Source of the DNA: Nocardia mexicana NBRC 108244
GTDB taxonomy: Bacteria > Actinomycetota > Actinomycetes > Mycobacteriales > Mycobacteriaceae
NCBI RefSeq assembly: GCF_001613165.1
Contig: NZ_BDBV01000086.1
Location: forward strand, 1 to 64,000
Direction: 5' to 3'
Length of the DNA: 64,000 nt
The notes beneath the pieces were generated by a model. It saw only the letters and a list, made by a program, of their open reading frames with translations, did no database searches and had not been told where the DNA came from. Shown here piece after piece: positions 45,121 through 53,178 of the stretch; within the stretch, counting starts at the first letter, position 1; each line of letters starts with the position of its first letter. A program made the position numbers and the translations under genes.

Positions 45121-45915
45121 TCACCCCGCCGGACGGACGGTCGATCCCGCCAGTCGCGCGTACGCGGCGGGGTCGTGCGCGCAGAAGATGGTGATCTCGT
45201 GCCCGTGCGTGCGGTTGAGTTCGACCAGCCTGCGCCGGTTTTCGCGATACGCGCCCTGCACGATCGAGCCCAGCTCGTACAGCTGCCACATCAGCGGCGT
45301 GCGCGGCCCCGCCGGATCGATCTCGCTGTCCAGGAAGAAGGCGTCGCCCGCGTGCAGCAGCCAGCCCTTGCCGGTGTCGACCGCGACGCCGACGTGCCCG
45401 CGGGTGTGCCCGGGCAGCGGGACCACCAGGATCTCCGGCGGCAGGCCGGGCAGGTCGCGCACCGCGCGGAAGCCGAACCACTCGTCGCCGCCGTCCAATT
45501 CGTTGACCATCCACCGCGGCCCGTGCGACCACTGCACGGCCCGGTATCGCATCCGCTCCGACAGGGTGCGACCGGCCGTGGCCGCGCGGAACTCCGGTCC
45601 GTGCACGTGCACCGTGGCCTCGGGGAAGTCGGCCAGCCCGCCGGCGTGGTCGAGGTCGAGGTGGGTGAGCACGATGTGGCGCACGTCCGCCGGGTTGTAG
45701 CCGAGCCCCTGGATCTGCCGGATCGCGGTCTCGTGCTCGGCGAGCTGCGTACCGAGCACGAAGCGGCTCGGGCCCACCAGGCGCTTCGGAGTGCGCACAC
45801 AGTCGAGCCCGAATCCGGTGTCCACCAGCACCAGACCGGCCCTGGTCTCGATGAGCAGGCAGTGATCGACCATGCCCATTCCCATACTGCCGCAATTGAG
45901 ATGATGTATCCGCAC
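45121..45915 (-). CDS. MBL-fold metallo-hydrolase (lactonase-like), copy 2
   Basis: 264 residues, a paralogue of the next downstream gene. The metal motif is THLDLDHAGG, again HxDxDH; HGPEFR, LPGHTRGHVGV, HAGDAF and AHDP follow. Start is taken as GTG 45915 by alignment with the paralogue, although no strong ribosome site is seen, and longer in-frame extensions upstream carry no family sequence. The two proteins probably act on related substrates such as lactones, or have diverged; nothing nearby points to a quorum-sensing system. Confidence 0.83.
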   Translation of the reverse strand: MRIHHLNCGSMGMGMVDHCLLIETRAGLVLVDTGFGLDCVRTPKRLVGPSRFVLGTQLAEHETAIRQIQGLGYNPADVRHIVLTHLDLDHAGGLADFPEATVHVHGPEFRAATAGRTLSERMRYRAVQWSHGPRWMVNELDGGDEWFGFRAVRDLPGLPPEILVVPLPGHTRGHVGVAVDTGKGWLLHAGDAFFLDSEIDPAGPRTPLMWQLYELGSIVQGAYRENRRRLVELNRTHGHEITIFCAHDPAAYARLAGSTVRPAG

Positions 45916-46109
45916 GTCGAGAGCGTCCCAGACGCTCAGCCGCTGGTCAATTGCACTGGCAGCCGGTCCGCGCGCCCCCTGGGGCGACTGTGCATCCTCA
46001 CACCGGGCCTCCATACGCCGAGACCGCAGCGGGGCCACGGCACGCCACATCCGACGGGCACGCACAATCCGCCACAGCCCGCGCGCCACCCACCGCAGCG
46101 GCGAGCCGT

Positions 46110-47018
46110 CTACACCGGCTGCTGCCCCCGGATGATCTCCGCGAGCTGTTCGTAGTCCTCGGTGCGCGCGGTCGACCCGCGGAACACCAAACCCAGCGTG
46201 CGCCCGGGCGCGGGCTGCGCGAATCGCGCGATATCCAGTGTGCCCCGGGCGGTTTCGGCCGCCACGGCCATCTCGGGAATGAGCGTGACGCCCAGTCCGC
46301 CCGCGACGCACTGCACCACGGTCGCCAGCGACGCCGCGCGGGTATCGCCGACCGAGCCCGGCCGCACCTCCTCCGATCGGCACAGGTCCAGCGTCTGGTC
46401 GCGCAGGCAGTGCCCCTCGTCGAGCAGCAGCAGCGGCAGGCTGTCCAGCGCCGCCGGGGATACGTCGGTGCGCCCCGCCAGCTCGTGCCCGCGCGGCGTG
46501 ACCAGCACGAATTCCTCTGTGTAGAGCGGTATCTCGACGAGTCCGGCGGCCTCGCTCGGCACCGCGACCAGCGCCACGTCCAGCACGCCGGTGCGCAGGC
46601 CGTCCAGCAGGCGCGCGGTCTGATCCTCGATCACGTGCGGCACCAGCGCGGGCAACCGCCGCCGCAGCTCCGGCAGCAGCGTGGGCAGCACATACGGGGC
46701 AACCGTGGGAATGAGACCGAGCCGCAGCGTGCCGCCCAGGCCGTCGCCGTTCGCGGAGGCGACGAATCGGTCCGCGGCCTCCAGCGTCGCCATCGCTTGC
46801 GGCAGTAGCCTTTTGCCCGCCGCGGTGACGAGCACCCGGCGCGTGCTGCGCTCGATGAGTTGCAGTCCCAGCCCGTTTTCCAGTGATGCCAGCGCCTGCG
46901 ATAACGTGGGTTGGCTCACAGATAGCCGGGCGGCCGCCGTGCCGAAATGGCGATACTCCGCGATCGCCACGAACGCACGCAGCTGTGACAGGGTGGGCTG
47001 ATAAGTCTGATCAGTCAC
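46110..47018 (-). CDS. oxyR: Hydrogen-peroxide-sensing regulator OxyR
   Basis: 302 residues, LysR family. The N-terminal helix-turn-helix is FGTAAARLSVSQPTLSQALA. The redox-active cysteines are C204 and C213 in DEGHCLRDQTLDLC, with the same spacing as C199/C208 of E. coli OxyR, so it should form the regulatory disulfide on peroxide. It is divergent from ahpC-ahpD, the classical mycobacterial arrangement, with a palindromic site between. GTG 47018 gives MTDQTYQPTLSQLRAFVAIA; a longer frame would run through the operator. Confidence 0.93.
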   Translation of the reverse strand: MTDQTYQPTLSQLRAFVAIAEYRHFGTAAARLSVSQPTLSQALASLENGLGLQLIERSTRRVLVTAAGKRLLPQAMATLEAADRFVASANGDGLGGTLRLGLIPTVAPYVLPTLLPELRRRLPALVPHVIEDQTARLLDGLRTGVLDVALVAVPSEAAGLVEIPLYTEEFVLVTPRGHELAGRTDVSPAALDSLPLLLLDEGHCLRDQTLDLCRSEEVRPGSVGDTRAASLATVVQCVAGGLGVTLIPEMAVAAETARGTLDIARFAQPAPGRTLGLVFRGSTARTEDYEQLAEIIRGQQPV

Positions 47019-47022
47019 GCCT

Positions 47023-47042
47023 ATCAGTCTAGTGCGACTGAT
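47023..47042. promoter_or_regulatory. OxyR-type operator between oxyR and ahpC
   Basis: ATCAGTC-6 bases-GACTGAT, a perfect 7-bp dyad in a 20-bp window right at the oxyR start. Further ATCAG/CTGAT half-sites are present at 47008-47014. This suits binding of an OxyR dimer or tetramer that represses oxyR and activates ahpCD. Confidence 0.6.
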
Positions 47043-47170
47043 CACCTTTACCTTTCATCACCCTCCGGGCAAGATCGACAACGCATGACCGAGTACTACC
47101 CACCCCGGCGGCTTCGCCGCCTTACCACCCCCTCGCACGGCATTCGCAGACAAACGAAGAAGGAGAAAGC

Positions 47171-47758
47171 ATGGCCCTGCTGACCATCGGCGACCAGTTC
47201 CCCGCCTACAACCTCACCGCGGTGATCGGTGGCGATCTGTCCAAGGTGAATGCTCAGCAGCCCGACGACTACTTCACGCAGATCTCGAGCGACGACCACG
47301 CGGGCAAGTGGCGGATCGTGTTCTTCTGGCCGAAGGACTTCACCTTCGTGTGCCCGACCGAGATCGCCGCGTTCGGCAAGCTGAACGAGGAGTTCGCCGA
47401 CCGTGACGCGCAGGTGCTCGGCGCGTCGGTCGACAACGAGTTCGTGCACTTCCAGTGGCGGGCCCAGCACGAGGATCTGAAGACCCTGCCGTTCCCGATG
47501 CTCTCGGATCTCAAGCGCGAACTGGCCGAGGCCACCGGCGTGCTGAACGCCGACGGCGTCGCCGACCGTGCCACGTTCATCGTCGACCCGAACAACGAGA
47601 TCCAGTTCGTGTCGGTCACCGCCGGTTCCGTCGGCCGCAATGTCGACGAGGTGCTGCGCGTGCTGGATGCGCTGCAGTCCGACGAGCTGTGCGCGTGCAA
47701 CTGGAAGAAGGGCGACCCGACCATCGACGCCGGCGAGCTCATGTCGGCCGGGGTCTGA
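47171..47758 (+). CDS. ahpC: Alkyl hydroperoxide reductase C (peroxiredoxin)
   Basis: 195 residues. The peroxidatic cysteine is C61 in FVCPTE; C174 and C176 in ELCACNW are the resolving residues, the three-cysteine pattern of the mycobacterial enzyme. It reduces hydrogen peroxide, organic peroxides and peroxynitrite in the cytoplasm and is recycled by AhpD. ATG 47171 follows AAGGAGAAAGC. It forms an operon with ahpD (11-base gap) divergent from oxyR. Complete and of normal length. Confidence 0.97.
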   Translation: MALLTIGDQFPAYNLTAVIGGDLSKVNAQQPDDYFTQISSDDHAGKWRIVFFWPKDFTFVCPTEIAAFGKLNEEFADRDAQVLGASVDNEFVHFQWRAQHEDLKTLPFPMLSDLKRELAEATGVLNADGVADRATFIVDPNNEIQFVSVTAGSVGRNVDEVLRVLDALQSDELCACNWKKGDPTIDAGELMSAGV

Positions 47759-47769
47759 GGAGTTTCGCT

Positions 47770-48309
47770 GTGTCCGTTGAGAATCTGAAGAATTCACTAC
47801 CCGAGTACGCCAAGGACCTCAAGCTCAATCTGTCGTCCATCGCGCGCTCGACGGTGCTGAACGAGCAGCAGCTGTGGGGCACCCTGCTGGCCACCGCCGC
47901 CGCCACCCGTTCGGCGAGCACGCTGCGTGAGATCGCCGAGGAGGCCGCCGACACGCTGTCGGCGGAGGCCTACAACGCCGCCCTCGGCGCCGCCTCGATC
48001 ATGGGCATGAACAACGTGTTCTACCGGGGCAAGGCCTTCCTGGAGGGCCGCTACGACGATCTGCGGGCGGGCCTGCGCATGCAGATCATCGGCAACCCGG
48101 GCGTCGACAAGGCCGATTTCGAGCTGTGGTCGTTCGCGGTGTCGTCGATCAACGGCTGCCAGCACTGCCTGGAGGCGCACGAGCACACCCTGCGCGAGGC
48201 GGGCGTCTCGCGCGAGGTGATCTTCGAGGCCCTGCGCGTGGCCTCGATCGTCGCAGGCGTCGGCCAGGCCGTGCAGACCACCGAGACGCTGGCCACCGCC
48301 ACCGTCTGA
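47770..48309 (+). CDS. ahpD: Alkyl hydroperoxide reductase AhpD
   Basis: 179 residues, all-helical carboxymuconolactone-decarboxylase fold. The thioredoxin-like active site is C130-Q-H-C133 with H137, as in the M. tuberculosis enzyme. It transfers electrons from dihydrolipoamide-containing complexes to AhpC. The start is GTG 47770 behind GAGGAG (47757-47762). It is followed by a strong hairpin terminator. Confidence 0.96.
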   Translation: MSVENLKNSLPEYAKDLKLNLSSIARSTVLNEQQLWGTLLATAAATRSASTLREIAEEAADTLSAEAYNAALGAASIMGMNNVFYRGKAFLEGRYDDLRAGLRMQIIGNPGVDKADFELWSFAVSSINGCQHCLEAHEHTLREAGVSREVIFEALRVASIVAGVGQAVQTTETLATATV

Positions 48310-48322
48310 TCGCACGCACGAA

Positions 48323-48359
48323 AAGTGCCCTGCCCCACCACAATCGGGGCAGGGCACTT
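48323..48359 (+). terminator. Terminator of the ahpCD operon
   Basis: Perfect 14-bp stem (48323-48336 with 48346-48359), 9-base loop, 13 bases after the ahpD stop. Confidence 0.88.
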
Positions 48360-48402
48360 CGCCGTTCCGTACCACTACCCACCACGCACATCGGCCTCAT
48401 CA

Positions 48403-48438
48403 CCCGCCGTCCGGGCGCCCTAGCGCCCGGACGGCGGG
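48403..48438 (+). terminator. Second hairpin before the PhzF-like gene
   Basis: Perfect 16-bp stem (48403-48418 with 48423-48438), 4-base loop, followed by a short TTT. It ends 25 bases before ATG 48464. Either a back-up terminator for ahpCD or a hairpin in the leader of the PhzF-like gene, where it would limit read-through. Confidence 0.65.
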
Positions 48439-48463
48439 TTTGCCGCGGGTAGGCTGCACAACC

Positions 48464-49156
48464 ATGGGCACACTCGAAAGCGACAGCACGCAGGTCGAGG
48501 TGGTTAGGGTCTTCACCGATGCCGCGGGAAGGTTCGGAAACCCGCTGGGTATCGCCCGCGCCGCCGATGTCGTCGATATCGATCACCAGGCGCTGGCCGC
48601 CCGCGCCGGGTACAGCGAGACGGTGGTCGTCGAACCACCCGTCGAGGACTCCGCGCGAATGCGGATCTACACCCCGACGGTCGAGCTGCCGTTCGCCGGA
48701 CATCCGACCGTCGGCGCCGCGTGGTGGCTGTCCGAGCAGGGCACGCCGGTGAAGGTGCTGGAGGTCCCCGCCGGGCCGGTGTCCGTCACCCCGGTCGAGG
48801 GAATGACCTGGGTGCAGGCCCGCGCCGAATGGGCCCCCGCGTTCACCTTCCACGAATTCGACGACGCCGAGGTGCTCGCGACCCTGGACCCGGCCGACTT
48901 CCCCGAGGGCAAGCACTACGTCTGGGCCTGGACCGCCAAGGACCGCGGCGCCGTCCGCACGCGGATGTTCGCCCCGGCCATGGGCATCGCCGAGGACGAG
49001 GCGACCGGCGCCGCCGCCATCGCCCTCACCGCCCAACTGCGCCGCAGCCTGATCATCACCCAGGGCGAGGGCTCCCAACTGTTCACCGAATGGGACTCCG
49101 ACGGCTGGGTCCGCCTCGGCGGCCGCACCGTCCCCGACCACCCGGTCGTCGTCTGA
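48464..49156 (+). CDS. PhzF family phenazine biosynthesis-like protein
   Basis: 230 residues of the PhzF/DapF-like isomerase fold. VVRVFTDAAGRFGNPLGIA opens the first half, GYSETVVVEPP carries the conserved glutamate of PhzF, PFAGHPTVGAAW and DEATGAAAIALTAQL are the two phosphate/anion-loop hallmarks. It is shorter than typical members (about 260-300 residues), mainly in the middle, but both half-motifs are present. No phenazine genes are nearby, so it is probably an isomerase of unknown substrate. It starts just after a strong hairpin. Confidence 0.88.
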   Translation: MGTLESDSTQVEVVRVFTDAAGRFGNPLGIARAADVVDIDHQALAARAGYSETVVVEPPVEDSARMRIYTPTVELPFAGHPTVGAAWWLSEQGTPVKVLEVPAGPVSVTPVEGMTWVQARAEWAPAFTFHEFDDAEVLATLDPADFPEGKHYVWAWTAKDRGAVRTRMFAPAMGIAEDEATGAAAIALTAQLRRSLIITQGEGSQLFTEWDSDGWVRLGGRTVPDHPVVV

Positions 49157-49197
49157 CCCACCTCCCCGCACCCGTTCCGACCGAACCGAACCCGTAA

Positions 49198-49273
49198 TCA
49201 CGCACCCCTTGCCTCCTCCCGCACCGGGTACAAGCGTTGCGACGGGCGCGAGAACGGACAGCGAGTGCGAAAG
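49198..49273. repeat. Dyad element copy B1 (~76 bp)
   Basis: Left arm 49198-49235 contains TCACGCACCCCTTGCCTCCT and CCCGCACCGGGTACAAG; right arm 49244-49272 contains GGGCGCGAGAACGGACAGCG and AGTGCGAAA, an imperfect reverse complement. It is the most diverged of the three copies. Confidence 0.5.
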
Positions 49274-49340
49274 GCAGGCGACAAGTCGCCCAGGTTGCGG
49301 AGCCGACGCCCTCAGCTGGCATCAGCACGGCGGCTGGGGA

Positions 49341-49420
49341 ACTCACGCACCCCTTACTCGCTCCCGCACGGGTTATATCGGCTGTAGCGGGTGCGGGAAC
49401 GTGTACGAGGTGCGTGAATT
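49341..49420. repeat. Dyad element copy B2 (~80 bp)
   Basis: Left arm starts CTCACGCACCCCTTACTCGC; right arm contains GGGTGCGGGAACGTGTACGA and GGTGCGTGAATT. The right arm matches copy A (29482-29512) closely, and the left arm matches B1 closely, which links all three. Confidence 0.6.
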
Positions 49421-49463
49421 GTGTGGGTCTGCTGGTGCTTCGGTGGCGGCTGCGGCGGGTGGG

Positions 49464-50063
49464 TCAGCCTGTGGCTGCGGCGAGGAGCATATAGGTGGTG
49501 CCGAGGTCCATGATGATGTGGGGGACGAGAGCGGCGCGGCCGGGTGTGTGCGGGAGGGCGTGGCGCAGTAGGTTTTTCGTGCCGGGGGTCAGCATCAGCA
49601 CGGCGTCGAGGGTGAACAGGGCGGCCAGTACGAGCATCGGGATCGGCGGTGCGGCGTGGTGGCTTCCGTGCTGGTGCCCCGACATCGCCCACAGCATGGC
49701 CGCGGCCGCGATCACGTGGTAGACGAGCGGCGCGAGGTGGTCGGCCGCCGCCGTTCGAGTGCCCATCCGGCGCTGCAGGATCCGGCCCGCCAGCAGACCC
49801 GCGTAGACGACCACCATCGCGGTCAGCACACCCTCGACGGCCGCGGGCGCCGCCCCCGCGGGAAACACCAGCATCGCCAGCATGACCAGGCACATCAGCA
49901 GGTGTGCCGCATCCGATTCGCGGTCCAGCACCATACCCGAAACACTCACTCCCCCAGCGTCATCCGCACACTCCGCACCCGCGGCCAGCAGTCTCGCCGC
50001 CACGATCACGGCCGCCACCACGAACGCCGCCACCACACCCCAGCGCAGCGCGTCGTACTCCAT
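49464..50063 (-). CDS. DUF5134 family membrane protein
   Basis: 199 residues with about five to six membrane segments and conserved-looking histidine/methionine stretches: DAAHLLMCLVMLAMLVF, ADHLAPLVYHVIAAAAMLWA, MSGHQHGSHH and VPHIIMDLGTTYMLL. This pattern is that of the actinobacterial DUF5134 family; histidines and methionines in the membrane suggest copper or another metal, which is inference only. ATG 50063 lacks a strong ribosome site; the reading frame is open 20 codons further up. Confidence 0.82.
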   Translation of the reverse strand: MEYDALRWGVVAAFVVAAVIVAARLLAAGAECADDAGGVSVSGMVLDRESDAAHLLMCLVMLAMLVFPAGAAPAAVEGVLTAMVVVYAGLLAGRILQRRMGTRTAAADHLAPLVYHVIAAAAMLWAMSGHQHGSHHAAPPIPMLVLAALFTLDAVLMLTPGTKNLLRHALPHTPGRAALVPHIIMDLGTTYMLLAAATG

Positions 50064-50554
50064 CACGAAACCGCCCACACCCCACCACCTCTCGCCGACG
50101 AGCCGGTCACTCCATGCTCGCACCCGCCATCACAGAGCGGCCACCGTTCCACCGGGGCCACCACCGCCCCGGACCTGCCTCAGCGCTGCCTGTCCGAGCC
50201 GCTACCAATACAGACCGCCCCAACCCACGAAACTCATCACCCGACAATCCCCCGGCAGCGATCGGCGCACACCGCACTCCGGACGACTCCCGCTTGCACC
50301 CGGATCGCGGTATCGCGAGCCGCAGCATCGGATGAGCCCACGCCCTGGTCGGCCAACACGGCGTTCAGACGATGGACGCGCTACGGACCGATCTGCCTGC
50401 CGAAACTCGGCCCCGCTGTCCGGCAGCGCATGCCTCGGCGTGGACCTCGCGCACACCGGCCACCCGTCTTCGGGTTCCGGCATCGGCGCAGGTTGCGCAC
50501 CGCTGCGGTACCGCTCGCGATCGATACGGGGCGTACACCCGCTACCGTGCCGGT
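50064..50554. other. Intergenic stretch, no gene seen
   Basis: 491 bases between divergent genes (DUF5134 protein and a GNAT acetyltransferase). Open frames exist on both strands, but none has a ribosome site, codon pattern or recognisable protein. It must contain the promoters of both genes; I could not pick a clear -35/-10 pair. Confidence 0.45.
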
Positions 50555-51010
50555 ATGCGAATCGTGCCGGACGACCTGACCTCGGCGGCGGTGATCGCGC
50601 TGCTCTCCGAGCACCTCGGTGAGATGCACGCGAACTCGCCCGAGGACAGCATGCACGCGCTCGACCTGGACGGGCTGCGTAAACCGGAGGTCACCGTCTG
50701 GTCGGTGTGGGACGGTGACCGGCTGGCCGGATGCGGGGCGCTGAAGGAACTCGATCCGACGCACGGCGAGATCAAATCGATGCGCACCGCCACCGACCAC
50801 CGGGGTCGGGGCGTCGGTTCGCTGTTGCTGCGGCACCTCGTCGATACCGCCCGCGCGCGGACCTATCGGCGCCTGAGCCTGGAAACCGGTGCGCAGCAAT
50901 TCTTCTCACCCGCACACCGGCTCTACGAGCGGCACGGATTCCGGCGTTGTGCCCCGTTCGCCGACTACCTCGAAGATCCCAACAGCGTCTTCATGACCCG
51001 CGAACTCTGA
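50555..51010 (+). CDS. GNAT family N-acetyltransferase
   Basis: 151 residues. The acetyl-CoA motif A is IKSMRTATDHRGRGVGSLLL and motif B is FSPAHRLYERHGFRRCAPF. The whole protein (ALDLDGLRKPEVTVWSVWDG; ALKELDPTHGEIKSM) resembles the YsnE/PAI2-like group of bacterial GNATs. Substrate unknown, perhaps a small amine or indole-type acid. ATG 50555 is the first plausible start. It appears to be monocistronic. Confidence 0.88.
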   Translation: MRIVPDDLTSAAVIALLSEHLGEMHANSPEDSMHALDLDGLRKPEVTVWSVWDGDRLAGCGALKELDPTHGEIKSMRTATDHRGRGVGSLLLRHLVDTARARTYRRLSLETGAQQFFSPAHRLYERHGFRRCAPFADYLEDPNSVFMTREL

Positions 51011-51153
51011 CCGAGAAGTTCCTGCGTCGGCCGGGCGTCGATATCAACCCTCGATATCCAGCGACGGGAGGCGATATCGGCACCGGCCCTCGCGAGGGAC
51101 CCGGACGGCCCGACCTCATCGACCCCCGCCGTCGGCCGTCGTATCCTGCGACG

Positions 51154-51561
51154 ATGACGGCTGAATCGTCGCGGCCCAGGAACCGGCGGTTGGTCGCACC
51201 GGCGGCCGCCTCGATCGCCCTGGCCTGCACCGGCGCCCTCACCGATCCGTTCACCTGGCAGGCCACGACGCTGGTCGCGATACCGGTCATCGCGGTACTC
51301 GCCGCCGCGATCGTCCGCCCGCCGAGCCGCACACCGCCGGATCCGGCACTGCGGCGCGGCACCGTCGTGTGGGGCACATTGCTCGCGGCGGCGCTGGCCT
51401 GGGAAGCGTACGCCTTTGTGCGGCAACCCGATTGGTTACGCGCCAGCGCGGCGCACCCGACGCTGTCGACACTGCTGGACCCGGCGTTCGAGCAGGGGCC
51501 GGTGCGATTCGCAGGCTGGCTGGTGTGGGTCGCCGCCGGATGCTGGCTGGTGTGGCGATGA
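51154..51561 (+). CDS. Small membrane protein, unknown
   Basis: 135 residues with about four membrane segments: LVAPAAASIALACTGAL, ATTLVAIPVIAVLAAAIV, VVWGTLLAAALAWEAYAFV and FAGWLVWVAAGCWLVWR. Not recognised beyond that. ATG 51154 is the first good start. Its stop overlaps the start of another small membrane protein by four bases (ATGA), so the two are probably subunits of one complex or act together. Confidence 0.72.
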   Translation: MTAESSRPRNRRLVAPAAASIALACTGALTDPFTWQATTLVAIPVIAVLAAAIVRPPSRTPPDPALRRGTVVWGTLLAAALAWEAYAFVRQPDWLRASAAHPTLSTLLDPAFEQGPVRFAGWLVWVAAGCWLVWR

Positions 51562-51758
51562 GCGAGCGCGCCGTCATCATCACCGGATTCGCCGTCCTGT
51601 TCGCGGCCGTGGCGGTCACGACGGTGGTCGCGCGAGTACGCCCGAACCTCCTCGTCTCTCTGGCGACGACGATCGGCTTCCTCACCCGAACCCGCTCGAC
51701 CCGACTCACCGCCGTCGCGCTCTGGGCATGGCTCGGCTGGCATTTCCTGGCTCGCTAG
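51558..51758 (+). CDS. Small membrane protein, DUF6186-like
   Basis: 66 residues with one clear N-terminal membrane helix (AVIITGFAVLFAAVAVTTVV) and a second near the end (LTAVALWAWLGWHFLAR). The closing WLGWHFLAR sequence is what I associate with the DUF6186 family of actinobacterial small membrane proteins. Translationally coupled to the preceding gene. Function unknown. Confidence 0.68.
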   Translation: MSERAVIITGFAVLFAAVAVTTVVARVRPNLLVSLATTIGFLTRTRSTRLTAVALWAWLGWHFLAR

Positions 51759-51824
51759 CGCCCGGACAGGTCGCTGACCCGGATGCCGGAGGTCAGGTGC
51801 GATGAAGTCCGCAGCACCCGGCCC

Positions 51825-53048
51825 TCAGCCCAGCGCGCGGCCGAATGCCGCCGCCAGGTCGGCGACCTGAGGCTCGCTGATCACGAACGACGGCGAGATC
51901 TGCAGCGCGCCCTGTCCGGCCGCCCGTCCCGAAACGCCTTGCGCGCGCAGGGCCTTCACCATGGCCGGGCCCTCGGAGGGGTCGGCCAGCTGCACCGCGG
52001 CCACCGCACCCAGTCCGCTGCGCACCTCGGATACGCGCGGATGGGCGGCCAGTGGCGACAAGTGCTCGTGCAGTAGCGATTCCAGGTTCTTGCTGGCGTC
52101 CAGCAGATTCTCGCGCTCGATGATGTCGAGGTTCGCCATCGCCGCCGCGGCCGCACCCGCGTGCCCGCCGTAGGTGTAGCCGTGCCGGAACCACACCCCG
52201 CCGGAATAGAACGGCCCGGCCACCCGCGGCGCCACGAACACCGCGCCCATCGGCAGGTAGCCGGAGGTGAGTCCCTTGGCGGTGGTCATCATGTCCGGCT
52301 CCAGGCCGAAACGCGATGAGGCGAACCAGGATCCGCCGATCCGCCCGAACCCCGTGACCACCTCGTCCGCCACGAACAGGATGTCGTGCTCGCGGCACAG
52401 GCGGCGGACCTCGGCCAGGTACCCCTCGGGCGGCAGGTACACGCCACCCGCGCCGATGATCGGCTCGCAGAAGAACGCCGCGATCCGATTCGCGCCGACC
52501 TCGTCGATCAGTGTTTGCAGCGCCCGCGCGTCGTTCCATTCGACCGTGCGGGCGTCGGGCATCAGCTCGCCGTAGCCCTCGCGGTTCACGGCGATGCCGC
52601 CCAGCGCCGTCCCGGCGACGTGCATACCGTGATAGGCCAGACGCCTACCGACGATCAGCGTCTTCTCCGGCCGCCCCAGCTCGTGCCAGTAGCGGCGCGC
52701 CAGCTTGGCGGCGGTATCGACCGAGTCGGACCCGCCCGAGGTGAACATGATCTTGCTGCCCGGCACCGGCGCCAGCTCCGCCAGCCGCTCCGCGAGTTCT
52801 TGGGTCACCGGCGCGGTGAGGTCACCGAAATTCGAGTAGTGCGCGAGGTCGGACAGCTGCGCGGCGACCGCATCGGCGATCTCGCGGCGTCCGTGGCCGA
52901 CATTGGTGAACCAGAGTCCGGCGGTGGCGTCGAGGTAGCGGGTCCCGGCCCGGTCCCAGATGTGGGCGCCCTCACCGCGGGCGACCACGAACGCGCCGTC
53001 ACGTTCGACGGCCCCCATATCGGCGAACCCATGCCACAGCGCACCCAT
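51825..53048 (-). CDS. Class III aminotransferase (omega-transaminase-like)
   Basis: 407 residues of fold-type I PLP enzymes. The PLP lysine is K258 in TTAKGLTSG, the cofactor-binding aspartate is D228 in LFVADEVVTGFGR, and SGGSDSVDTAAKLARRY supplies the phosphate cup. LPMGAVFVAP and HGYTYGGHAGA complete the family pattern. It moves an amino group from an amine or omega-amino acid to a keto acid; the sequence resembles the aspartate aminotransferase-family enzymes acting on taurine, beta-alanine or aromatic amines. Somewhat shorter at the N-terminus than most relatives. ATG 53048 is preceded by AGAGGAG. Confidence 0.9.
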   Translation of the reverse strand: MGALWHGFADMGAVERDGAFVVARGEGAHIWDRAGTRYLDATAGLWFTNVGHGRREIADAVAAQLSDLAHYSNFGDLTAPVTQELAERLAELAPVPGSKIMFTSGGSDSVDTAAKLARRYWHELGRPEKTLIVGRRLAYHGMHVAGTALGGIAVNREGYGELMPDARTVEWNDARALQTLIDEVGANRIAAFFCEPIIGAGGVYLPPEGYLAEVRRLCREHDILFVADEVVTGFGRIGGSWFASSRFGLEPDMMTTAKGLTSGYLPMGAVFVAPRVAGPFYSGGVWFRHGYTYGGHAGAAAAAMANLDIIERENLLDASKNLESLLHEHLSPLAAHPRVSEVRSGLGAVAAVQLADPSEGPAMVKALRAQGVSGRAAGQGALQISPSFVISEPQVADLAAAFGRALG

Positions 53049-53178
53049 CTCAGGCTCCTCTCCGCACACCGGCCGGGCAGGGGTGTGGTTCTCCCGTGCC
53101 CGAGGGCGACCCGTATCGAAAAGCGCGAGCCAATTCACAGCTACACAGCCGTCGCGCCGCAGGTGTCGCGTCGCCAGA

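Larger units (their letters stand above)
49157..49463. other. Intergenic stretch with two dyad elements
   Basis: 307 bases between the PhzF-like gene and the end of the DUF5134 gene. It is largely made of two related hairpin elements (49198-49273 and 49341-49420). Nothing coding is supported. Confidence 0.5.

Noticed and set aside
48464..49156. PhzF-like gene as a sign of a phenazine cluster.
   Set aside because: No other phz-type genes nearby; PhzF relatives are common as stand-alone isomerases.
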